Origin: Ricordea florida
Lineage: Eukaryota; Cnidaria; Anthozoa; Corallimorpharia; Ricordeidae
Direction of reading: 5' to 3'
DNA length: 64,000 nt
NCBI GenBank assembly: GCA_949710005.1
Contig: OX453279.1
Location: forward strand, 11,143,378 to 11,207,377
A model generated the notes under the pieces. That model searched no databases, was not told the origin of the DNA, and worked only from the letters and a program-made list of their open reading frames with translations. A program made the position numbers and the translations under genes. The first letter of the stretch is position 1. The number at the start of each line of letters is the position of its first letter. Below are positions 49,801 through 61,816 of the stretch, one piece after another.

Positions 49801-52800
49801 TCTTATCTGGTTTTTTGCAAAAAATCTATAAGGCTGAGCGTCCTTGCAACCATCTCCTTGTATTGTATCTTGTCTTCAAAAACGATTACAATCACGAGAT
49901 AAAATGCATTTTAAATTACATTTTAAATGCTACAAGATGGTAAAAATTGCATGTTCATCACTAATCTGTGTAATAAAGACTTATCAGATAAACTTTGGTA
50001 CTGTCTGAGCAGTATGCTATAGAATTAGCTGCCTTAAGCAAATATCTTGACAGCCAAAATACAATACGATTGCGAATTACTATTAATTTGATTTGTTACC
50101 TAGATGTTGCCCTTTCGTAATTAGTAAAAATCTGCAAAGTTTCAGAATTGCAAAGATTCGGTAGGCCGACGTATGATAGAATATCTTTCATTTTAAGGCA
50201 TATAGGCAATTGGTCGAAGTGCGCATGCGTAGTAACTAAAACTAGTTTCCTTAAGTCACATGGAAATCTAATCGTTGCAATTAAAATTTTATTCGTCATC
50301 CAAAGCTGAGTCTATATCCTACTATAACACATAGATAAAACATCCAAAAATATTCGATAACTTACCCTCCTAGATGATGGTCCTTCTGCCCATAAAATCT
50401 CTTATATGGTTTTTGACAAAAATCTATAAGGCTGAGCTTCCTTGCAACCATCTCTTGGTATTTGTTTCTTGTCTTCAAAAATGACTATAATCACGACATA
50501 AAATGCATTTTAAATTACATATTAAATGCTACAAGATGGTAAAAATTGCATGTTCATCACTAATCTGTGTAATTAAGACTTATCAGAAGAACTTTGCTAC
50601 TGTCTGAGCAGTATGCTATAGAGTTAGCTGCCTTAAGCAAATATCTTAAAAGCCAAAATACAATACGATTGCGAATTACTATCAATTTGATTTCTTACCT
50701 AGATGTTGCCCTTTCGTAATTAGTAAAAATCTGCAAAGTTTTAGAATTGCAAAGATTCGGTAGGCCGACGTATGATAGAATATCTTTAATTTTAAGGCAT
50801 ATAGGCAATTGGTCGAAGTGCGCATGCGTAGTAACTAAAAGTAGTTTCCCTTAATCACATGGAAATCTAATTGCTGCAGTTAAAATTTTATTCGTCATTC
50901 AAAGCTGAGTCTATATCCTACTATAACATATAGATAAAACATTCAAAATGATGCGATAACTTACCCCCTTAGATGACGGTCCTTCTGCCCATACAATCTC
51001 TTATCTGTTTTTTTTTGCAAAAATTCTATAAGGCTTAGCTTTCTTGCAACCATCTCTTGGTATTGTCTCTTGTCTTAAAAAATGACTACAATCACGAGAT
51101 AAAATGCATTTTAAATTACATTTTAAATGCTACAAGATGGTAAAAATTGCATGTTCATCACTAATCTGTGTAATAAAGACTTATCAGATAAACTTTGGTA
51201 CTGTCTGAGCAGTATGCTATAGAATTAGCTGCCTTAAGCAAATATCTTGACAGCAAAAATACAATACGATTGCGAATTACTATCAATTTGATTTCTTACC
51301 AAGATGTTGCCCTTTCGTAATTAGTAAAAATCTGCAAAGTTTTAGAATTGCAAACATTCGGTAGGTCGACGTATGATAGAATATCTTTCATTTTAAGGCA
51401 TATAGGCAATTGGTCGAAGTGCGCATGCGTAGTAACTAAAACTAGTTTCCTTAAATCACATGGAAATCTAATCGCTGCAGTTAAAGTTTTATTCGTCATC
51501 CAAAGCTGAGTCTATATCCTACTATAACATATAGATAAATCATTCAAAATGATTCGATAACTTACCCTCTTAGATGACGGTCCTTCTGCCCATACAATCT
51601 CTTATCTGGTTTTTTGCAAAAAATCTATAAGGCTGAGCGTCCTTGCAACCATCTCCTTGTATTTTATCTTGTCTTCAAAAACGATTACAATCACGAGATA
51701 AAATGCATTTTAAATTACATTTTAAATGCTACAAGATTGTAAAAATTGCATGTTCATCACTAATCTGTGTAATAAAGACTTATCAGATAAACTTTGGTAC
51801 TGTCTGAGCAGTATGCTATAGAATTAGCTGCCTTAAGCAAATATCTTGACAGCCAAAATACAATACGATTGCGAATTACTATTAATTTGATTTGTTACCT
51901 AGATGTTGCCCTTTCGTAATTAGTAAAAATCTGCAAAGTTTCAGAATTGCAAAGATTCGGTAGGCCGACGTATGATAGAATATCTTTCATTTTAAGGCAT
52001 ATAGGCAATTGGTCGAAGTGCGCATGCGTAGTAACTAAAACTAGTTTCCTTAAGTCACATGGAAATCTAATCGTTGCAATTAAAATTTTATTCGTCATCC
52101 AAAGCTGAGTCTATATCCTACTATAACACATAGATAAAACATCCAAAAATATTCGATAACTTACCCTCCTAGATGATGGTCCTTCTGCCCATAAAATCTC
52201 TTATATGGTTTTTGACAAAAATCTATAAGGCTGAGCTTCCTTGCAACCATCTCTTGGTATTTGTTTCTTGTCTTCAAAAATGACTATAATCACGACATAA
52301 AATGCATTTTAAATTACATATTAAATGCTACAAGATGGTAAAAATTGCATGTTCATCACTAATCTGTGTAATTAAGACTTATCAGAAGAACTTTGCTACT
52401 GTCTGAGCAGTATGCTATAGAGTTAGCTGCCTTAAGCAAATATCTTAAAAGCCAAAATACAATACGATTGCGAATTACTATCAATTTGATTTCTTACCTA
52501 GATGTTGCCCTTTCGTAATTAGTAAAAATCTGCAAAGTTTTAGAATTGCAAAGATTCGGTAGGTCGACGTATGATAGAATATCTTTCATTTTAAGGCATA
52601 TAGGCAATTGGTCGAAGTGCGCATGCGTAGTAACTAAAACTAGTTTCCTTAAATCACATGGAAATCTAATCGCTGCAGTTAAAGTTTAATTCGTCATCCA
52701 AAGCTGAGTCTATATCCTACTATAACATATAGATAAATCATTCAAAATGATTCGATAACTTACCCTCTTAGATGACGGTCCTTCTGCCCATACAATCTCT

Positions 52801-53406
52801 TATCTGGTTTTTTGCAAAAAATCTATAAGGCTGAGCGTCCTTGCAACCATCTCCTTGTATTGTATCTTGTCTTCAAAAACGACTACAATCACGACATAAA
52901 ATGCATTTTAAATTACATATTAAATGCTACAAGATGGTAAAAATTGCATGTTCATCACTAATCTGTGTAAGTAAGACTTATCAGATGAACTTTGGTACTG
53001 TCTGAGCAGTATGCTATAGAATTAGCTGCCTTAAGCAAATATCTTGACAGCCAAAATACAATACGATTGCGAATTACTATCAATTTGATTTCTTACCAAG
53101 ATGTTACCCTTTCGTAATTACTAAGAATCTGCAAAGTTTTAGAATTGCAAAGATTCAATAGGCCAACGTATGATAAGATATCTTTTATTTTAGGGCATAT
53201 AGGCAATTGGTCGAGGTGCGCATGCGTAGTAACTAAAAGTAGTTTCCTTAAATCACATGGAAATCTAATCGTTGCAATTAAAATTTTATTCGTCATCCAA
53301 AGCTGAGTCTATATCCTACTATAACATATAGATAAAACATCCAAAATGATTCCATAACTTACCCTCCTAGATGACGGTCTTTCTGCCCATACAATCTCTT
53401 ATATGG
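46810..53406. repeat. Amplified trimer E-(D/B)-(C/A), three rounds, flanked by A and C-D
   Basis: Starts are A 46810; E 47410, D/B 48012, C/A 48611; E 49209, D/B 49811, C/A 50410; E 51008, D/B 51610, C 52209; D 52808. The trimer recurs at 1799 bp. The D/B join is early, between aaacgattac and acgagat (about 48090). C/A switches between cttacctag and gtaggccgacg. The third round ends in a normal C followed by D. The C/A at 50410 has cccttaatcac, which closes its 67-codon frame. Confidence 0.93.
47410..48011. repeat. Satellite monomer type E, B/D/C mosaic (reference copy)
   Basis: The first half is B-like (gcttagctttc, acgagat, gataaactttgg, gacagcaaaaat). It then has the D-like tatcaatttgatttcttaccaag region, and from there is C-like (ttagaattgc, gtaggtcgacg, tcgctgcagttaaag, taaatcattc, ctcagtc). 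Most copies carry a private gcaaacattcgg where the other types have gcaaagattcgg. E copies or E-derived hybrids start near 15000, 47410, 49209, 51008, 54007, 55209, 57010 and 57611. The copy at 57611 lacks the private aaacatt change. Confidence 0.88.
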
Positions 53407-56400
53407 TTTTTTGACAAAAAATCTATAAGGCTGAGCTTCCTTGCAACCATCTCTTGGTATTTGTTTCTTGTCTTCAAAAATGACTATAATCACGACATAA
53501 AATGCATTTTAAATTACATATTAAATGCTACAAGATGGTAAAAATTGCATGTTCATCACTAACCTGTGTAATTAAGACTTATCAGAAGAACTTTGGTACT
53601 GTCTGAGCAGTATGCTATAGAGTTAGCTGCCTTAAGCAAATATCTCAACAGCCAAAATACAATACGATATCGAATTACTATCAATTTGATTTCTTACCTA
53701 GATGTTGCCCTTTCGTAATTAGTAAAAATCTGCAAAGTTTTAGAATTGCAAAGATTCGGTAGGCCGACGTATGATAGAATATCTTTAATTTTAAGGCATA
53801 TAGGCAATTGGTCGAAGTGCGCATGCGTAGTAACTAAAAGTAGTTTCCTTAAATCACATGGAAATCTAATTGCTGCAGTTAAAATTTTATTCGTCATTCA
53901 AAGCTGAGTCTATATCCTACTATAACATATAGATAAAACATTCAAAATGATGCGATAACTTACCCCCTTAGATGACGGTCCTTCTGCCCATACAATCTCT
54001 TATCTGTTTTTTTTTGCAAAAATTCTATAAGGCTCAGCTTTCTTGCAACCATCTCTTGGTATTGTCTCTTGTCTTAAAAAATGACAACAATCACGACATA
54101 AAATGCATTTTAAATTACATTTTAAATGCTACAAGATGGTAAAAATTGCATGTTCATCACTAATCTGTGTAATAAAGACTTATCAGATAAACTTTGGTAC
54201 TGTCTGAGCAGTATGCTATAGAATTAGCTGCCTTAAGCAAATATCTTGACAGCAAAAATACAATACGATTGCGAATTACTATCAATTTGATTTCTTACCA
54301 AGATGTTGCCCTTTCGTAATTAGTAAAAATCTGCAAAGTTTTAGAATTGCAAACATTCGGTAGGTCGACGTATGATAGAATATCTTTCATTTTAAGGCAT
54401 ATAGGCAATTGGTCGAAGTGCGCATGCGTAGTAACTAAAACTAGTTTCCTTAAATCACATGGAAATCTAATTGCTGCAGTTAAAATTTTATTCGTCATTC
54501 AAAGCTGAGTCTATATCCTACTATAACATATAGATAAAACATTCAAAATGATGCGATAACTTACCCCCTTAGATGACGGTCCTTCTGCCCATACAATCTC
54601 TTATCTGTTTTTTTTTGCAAAAATTCTATAAGGCTTAGCTTTCTTGCAACCATCTCTTGGTATTGTCTCTTGTCTTAAAAAATGACTACAATCACGAGAT
54701 AAAATGCATTTTAAATTACATTTTAAATGCTACAAGATGGTAAAAATTGCATGTTCATCACTAATCTGTGTAATAAAGACTTATCAGATAAACTTTGGTA
54801 CTGTCTGAGCAGTATGCTATAGAGTTAGCTGCCTTAAGCAAATATCTTAACAGCCAAAATACAATACGATATCGAATTACTATCAATTTGATTTCTTACC
54901 TAGATGTTGCCCTTTCGTAATTAGTAAAAATCTGCAAAGTTTTAGAATTGCAAAGATTCGGTAGGCCGACGTATGATAGAATATCTTTAATTTTAAGGCA
55001 TATAGGCAATTGGTCGAAGTGCGCATGCGTAGTAACTAAAACTAGTTTCCTTAAATCACATGGAAATCTAATTGCTGCAGTTAAAATTTTATTCGTCATT
55101 CAAAGCTGAGTCTATATCCTACTATAACATATAGATAAAACATTCAAAATGATGCGATAACTTACCCCCTTAGATGACGGTCCTTCTGCCCATACAATCT
55201 CTTATCTGTTTTTTTTTGCAAAAATTCTATAAGGCTTAGCTTTCTTGCAACCATCTCTTGGTATTGTCTCTTGTCTTAAAAAATGACTACAATCACGAGA
55301 TAAAATGCATTTTAAATTACATTTTAAATGCTACAAGATGGTAAAAATTGCATGTTCATCACTAATCTGTGTAATAAAGACTTATCAGATAAACTTTGGT
55401 ACTGTCTGAGCAGTATGCTATAGAATTAGCTGCCTTAAGCAAATATCTTGACAGCAAAAATACAATACGATTGCGAATTACTATCAATTTGATTTCTTAC
55501 CAAGATGTTGCCCTTTCGTAATTAGTAAAAATCTGCAAAGTTTTAGAATTGCAAACATTCGGTAGGTCGACGTATGATAGAATATCTTTCATTTTAAGGC
55601 ATATAGGCAATTGGTCGAAGTGCGCATGCGTAGTAACTAAAACTAGTTTCCTTAAATCACATGGAAATCTAATCGCTGCAGTTAAAGTTTTATTCGTCAT
55701 CCAAAGCTGAGTCTATATCCTACTATAACATATAGATAAATCATTCAAAATGATTCGATAACTTACCCTCTTAGATGACGGTCCTTCTGCCCATACAATC
55801 TCTTATCTGGTTTTTTGCAAAAAATCTATAAGGCTGAGCGTCCTTGCAACCATCTCCTTGTATTGTATCTTGTCTTCAAAAACGACTACAATCACGACAT
55901 AAAATGCATTTTAAATTACATATTAAATGCTACAAGATGGTAAAAATTGCATGTTCATCACTAATCTGTGTAAGTAAGACTTATCAGATGAACTTTGGTA
56001 CTGTCTGAGCAGTATGCTATAGAATTAGCTGCCTTAAGCAAATATCTTGACAACCAAAATACAATACGATTGCGAATTACTATCAATTTGATTTCTTACC
56101 AAGATGTTGCCCTTTCGTAATTACTAAGAATCTGCAAAGTTTTAGAATTGCAAAGATTAAATAGGCCGACGTATGATAAGATATCTTTTATTTTAGGGCA
56201 TATAGGCAATTGGTCGAGGTGCGCATGCGTAGTAACTAAAAAAAGTTTCCTTAAATCACATGGAAATCTAATCGTTGCAGTTAAAGTTTTATTCGTCATC
56301 CAAAGCTGAGTCTATATCCTACTATAACATATAGATAAAACATCCAAAATGATTCCATAACTTACCCTCCTAGATGACGGTCTTTCTGCCCATACAATCT

Positions 56401-56409
56401 CTTATATGG
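53407..56409. repeat. Pentamer A-(E/A)-(B/A)-E-D (3003 bp)
   Basis: Starts are A 53407, E/A 54007, B/A 54608, E 55209 and D 55811. E/A has ggctcagctttc and gacaacaatcacgacat as private changes and ends with the A 3' block. The D copy has gattaaatagg, ctaaaaaaagtttcc and cgttgcagttaaag. Confidence 0.9.
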
Positions 56410-58811
56410 TTTTTTGACAAAAAATCTATAAGGCTGAGCTTCCTTGCAACCATCTCTTGGTATTTGTTTCTTGTCTTCAAAAATGACTATAATCACGACA
56501 TAAAATGCATTTTAAATTACATATTAAATGCTACAAGATGGTAAAAATTGCATGTTCATCACTAACCTGTGTAATTAAGACTTATCAGAAGAACTTTGGT
56601 ACTGTCTGAGCAGTATGCTATAGAGTTAGCTGCCTTAAGCAAATATCTCAACAGCCAAAATACAATACGATATCGAATTACTATCAATTTGATTTCTTAC
56701 CTAGATGTTGCCCTTTCGTAATTAGTAAAAATCTGCAAAGTTTTAGAATTGCAAAGATTCGGTAGGCCGACGTATGATAGAATATCTTTAATTTTAAGGC
56801 ATATAGGCAATTGGTCGAAGTGCGCATGCGTAGTAACTAAAAGTAGTTTCCTTAAATCACATGGAAATCTAATTGCTGCAGTTAAAATTTTATTCGTCAT
56901 TCAAAGCTGAGTCTATATCCTACTATAACATATAGATAAAACATTCAAAATGATGCAATAACTTACCCCCTTAGATGACGGTCCTTCTGCCCATACAATC
57001 TCTTATCTGTTTTTTTTTGCAAAAATTCTATAAGGCTTAGCTTTCTTGCAACCATCTCTTGGTATTGTCTCTTGTCTTAAAAAATGACTACAATCACGAG
57101 ATAAAATGCATTTTAAATTACATTTTAAATGCTACAAGATGGTAAAAATTGCATGTTCATCACTAATCTGTGTAATAAAGACTTATCAGATAAACTTTGG
57201 TACTGTCTAAGCAGTATGCTATAGAATTAGCTGCCTTAAGCAAATATCTTGACAGCAAAAATACAATACGATTGCGAATTACTATCAATTTGATTTCTTA
57301 CCAAGATGTTGCCCTTTCGTAATTAGTAAAAATCTGCAAAGTTTTAGAATTGCAAACATTCGGTAGGCCGACGTATGATAGAATATCTTTAATTTTAAGG
57401 CATATAGGCAATTGGTCGAAGTGCGCATGCGTAGTAACTAAAACTAGTTTCCTTAAATCACATGGAAATCTAATTGCTGCAGTTAAAATTTTATTCGTCA
57501 TTCAAAGCTGAGTCTATATCCTACTATAACATATAGATAAAACATTCAAAATGATGCGATAACTTACCCCCTTAGATGACGGTCCTTCTGCCCATACAAT
57601 CTCTTATCTGTTTTTTTTTGCAAAAATTCTATAAGGCTTAGCTTTCTTGCAACCATCTCTTGGTTTTGTCTCTTGTCTTAAAAAATGACTACAATCACGA
57701 GATAAAATGCATTTTAAATTACATTTTAAATGCTACAAGATGGTAAAAATTGCATGTTCATCACTAATCTGTGTAATAAAGACTTATCAGATAAACTTTG
57801 GTACTGTCTGAGCAGTATGCTATAGAATTAGCTGCCTTAAGCAAATATCTTGACAGCAAAAATACAATACGATTGCGAATTACTATCAATTTGATTTCTT
57901 ACCAAGATGTTGCCCTTTCGTAATTAGTAAAAAGCTGCAAAGTTTTAGAATTGCAAAGATTCGGTAGGTCGACGTATGATAGAATATCTTTCATTTTAAG
58001 GCATATAGGCAATTGGTCGAAGTGCGCATGCGTAGTAACTAAAACTAGTTTCCTTAAATCACATGGAAATCTAATCGCTGCAGTTAAAGTTTTATTCGTC
58101 ATCCAAAGCTGAGTCTATATCCTACTATAACATATAGATAAATCATTCAAAATGATTCGATAACTTACCCTCTTAGATGACGGTCCTTCTGCCCATACAA
58201 TCTCTTATCTGGTTTTTTGCAAAAAATCTATAAGGCTGAGCGTCCTTGCAACCATCTCCTTGTATTGTATCTTGTCTTCAAAAACGACTACAATCACGAC
58301 ATAAAATGCATTTTAAATTACATATTAAATGCTACAAGATGGTAAAAATTGCATGTTCATCACTAATCTGTGTAAGTAAGACTTATCAGATGAACTTTGG
58401 TACTGTCTGAGCAGTATGCTATAGAATTAGCTGCCTTAAGCAAATATCTTGACAGCCAAAATACAATACGATTGCGAATTACTATCAATTTGATTTCTTA
58501 CCAAGATGTTGCCCTTTCGTAATTACTAAGAATCTGCAAAGTTTTAGAATTGCAAAGATTCAATAGGCCGACGTATGATAAGATATCTTTTATTTTAGGG
58601 CATATAGGCAATTGGTCGAGGTGCGCATGCGTAGTAACTAAAAAAAGTTTCCTTAAATCACATGGAAATCTAATCGTTGCAGTTAAAGTTTTATTCGTCA
58701 TCCAAAGCTGAGTCTATATCCTACTATAACATATAGATAAAACATCCAAAATGATTCCATAACTTACCCTCCTAGATGACGGTCTTTCTGCCCATACAAT
58801 CTCTTATATGG
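56410..58811. repeat. Tetramer A-(E/A)-E-D (2402 bp)
   Basis: Starts are A 56410, E/A 57010, E 57611 and D 58213. It resembles the preceding pentamer without its B/A monomer. The D copies of both units share ctaaaaaaagtttcc and cgttgcagttaaag, which supports common descent. Confidence 0.9.
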
Positions 58812-61800
58812 TTTTTTGACAAAAAATCTATAAGGCTGAGCTTCCTTGCAACCATCTCTTGGTATTTGTTTCTTGTCTTCAAAAATGACTATAATCACGA
58901 CATAAAATGCATTTTAAATTACATATTAAATGCTACAAGATGGTAAAAATTGCATGTTCATCACTAACCTGTGTAATTAAGACTTATCAGAAGAACTTTG
59001 GTACTGTCTGAGCAGTATGCTATAGAGTTAGCTGCCTTAAGCAAATATCTCAACAGCCAAAATACAATACGATATCGAATTACTATCAATTTGATTTCTT
59101 ACCTAGATGTTGCCCTTTCGTAATTAGTAAAAATCTGCAAAGTTTTAGAATTGCAAAGATTCGGTAGGCCGACGTATGATAGAATATCTTTAATTTTAAG
59201 GCATATAGGCAATTGGTCGAAGTGCGCATGCGTAGTAACTAAAAGTAGTTTCCTTAAATCACATGGAAATCTAATTGCTGCAGTTAAAATTTTATTCGTC
59301 ATTCAAAGCTGAGTCTATATCCTACTATAACATATAGATAAAACATTCAAAATGATGCGATAACTTACCCCCTTAGATGACGGTCCTTCTGCCCATACAA
59401 TCTCTTATCTGTTTTTTTTTGCAAAAATTCTATAAGGCTTAGCTTTCTTGCAACCATCTCTTGGTATTGTCTCTTGTCTTAAAAAATGACTACAATCACG
59501 AGATAAAATGCATTTTAAATTACATTTTAAATGCTACAAGATGGTAAAAATTGCATGTTCATCACTAATCTGTGTAATAAAGACTTATCAGATAAACTTT
59601 GGTACTGTCTGAGCAGTATGCTATAGAATTAGCTGCCTTAAGCAAATATCTTGACAGCCAAAATACAATACGATTGCGAATTACTATTAAATTGATTTGT
59701 TACCTAGATGTTGCCCTTTCGTAATTAGTAAAAATCTGCAAAGTTTCAGAATTGCAAAGATTCGGTAGGCCGACGTATGATAGAATATCTTTTATTTTAA
59801 GGCATATAGGCAATTGGTCAAAGTGCGCATGCGTAGTAACTAAAACTAGTTTCCTTAAATCACATGGAAATCTAATCGTTGCAATTAAAATTTTATTCGT
59901 CATCCAAAGCTGAGTCTATATCCTACTATAACACATAGATAAAACATCCAAAAATATTCGATAACTTACCCTCCTAGATGATGGTCCTTCTGCCCATAAA
60001 ATCTCTTATATGGTTTTTTGACAAAAAATCTATAAGGCTGAGCTTCCTTGCAACCATCTCTTGGTATTTGTTTCTTGTCTTCAAAAATGACTATAATCAC
60101 GACATAAAATGCATTTTAAATTACATATTAAATGCTACAAGATGGTAAAAATTGCATGTTCATCACTAACCTGTGTAATTAAGACTTATCAGAAGAACTT
60201 TGGTACTGTCTGAGCAGTATGCTATAGAGTTAGCTGCCTTAAGCAAATATCTCAACAGCCAAAATACAATACGATATCGAATTACTATCAATTTGATTTC
60301 TTACCTAGATGTTGCCCTTTCGTAATTAGTAAAAATCTGCAAGGTTTTAGAATTGCAAAGATTCGGTAGGCCGACGTATGATAGAATATCTTTAATTTTA
60401 AGGCATATAGGCAATTGGTCGAAGTGCGCATGCGTAGTAACTAAAAGTAGTTTCCTTAAATCACATGGAAATCTAATTGCTGCAGTTAAAATTTTATTCG
60501 TCATTCAAAGCTGAGTCTATATCCTACTATAACATATCGATAAAACATCCAAAATGATTCCATAACTTACCCTCCTAGATGACGGTCTTTCTGCCCATAC
60601 AATCTCTTATATGGTTTTTTGACAAAAAAATCTATAAGGCTGAGCTTCCTTGCAACCATCTTTTGGTATTTGTTTCTTGTCTTCAAAAATGACTATAATC
60701 ACGACAAAAAATGCATTTTAAATTACATATTAAATGCTACAAGATGGTAAAAATTGCATGTTCATCACTAATCTGTGTAATTAAGACTTATCAGAAGAAC
60801 GTTGGTACTGTCTGAGCAGTATGCTATAGAGTTAGCTGCCTTAAGCAAATATCTTAACAGCCAAAATACAATACGATATCGAATTACTATCAATTTGATT
60901 TCTTACCTAGATGTTGCCCTTTCGTAATTAGTAAAAATCTGCAAAGTTTTAGAATTGCAAAGATTCGGTAGGTCGACGTATGATAGAATATCTTTCATTT
61001 TAAGGCATATAGGCAATTGGTCGAAGTGCGCATGCGTAGTAACTAAAAGTAGTTTCCTTAAATCACATGGAAATCTAATTGCTGCAGTTAAAATTTTATT
61101 CGTCATTCAAAGCTGAGTCTATATCCTACTATAACATATAGATAAAACATTCAAAATGATGCGATAACTTACCCCCTTAGATGACGGTCCTTCTGCCCAT
61201 ACAATCTCTTATCTGTTTTTTTTGCAAAAATTCTATAAGGCTTAGCTTTCTTGCAATCATCTCTTGGTATTGTCTCTTGTCTTAAAAAATGACTACAATC
61301 ACGAGATAAAATGCATTTTAAATTACATTTTAAATGCTACAAGATGGTAAAAATTGCATGTTCATCACTAATCTGTGTAATAAAGACTTATCAGATGAAC
61401 TTTGGTACTGTCTGAGCAGTATGCTATAGAATTAGCTGCCTTAAGCAAATATCTTGACAGCCAAAATACAATACGATTGCGAATTACTATCAATTTGATT
61501 TCTTACCAAGATGTTGCCCTTTCGTAATTACTAAGAATCTGCAAAGTTTTAGAATTGCAAAGATTCAATAGGCCAACGTATGATAAGATATCTTTTATTT
61601 TAGGGCATATAGGCAATTGGTCGAGGTGCGCATGCGTAGTAACTAAAAGTAGTTTCCTTAAATCACATGGAAATCTAATCGTTGCAATTAAAATTTTATT
61701 CGTCATCCAAAGCTGAGTCTATATCCTACTATAACATATAGATAAAACATCCAAAATGATTCCATAACTTACCCTCCTAGATGACGGTCTTTCTGCCCAT

Positions 61801-61816
61801 ACAATCTCTTATATGG
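58812..61816. repeat. Pentamer A-B'-(A/D)-A'-(B/D) (3005 bp)
   Basis: Starts are A 58812, B' 59412, A/D 60014, A' 60615 and B/D 61216. A/D ends with the D 3' block after private acatatcgat. B' has tattaaattgatttg and atcttttattttaagg. The A' here carries the C-type gtaggtcgacg and atctttcatttt in its middle. The B/D monomer shares gcaatcatc with the one at 16803. Confidence 0.9.
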
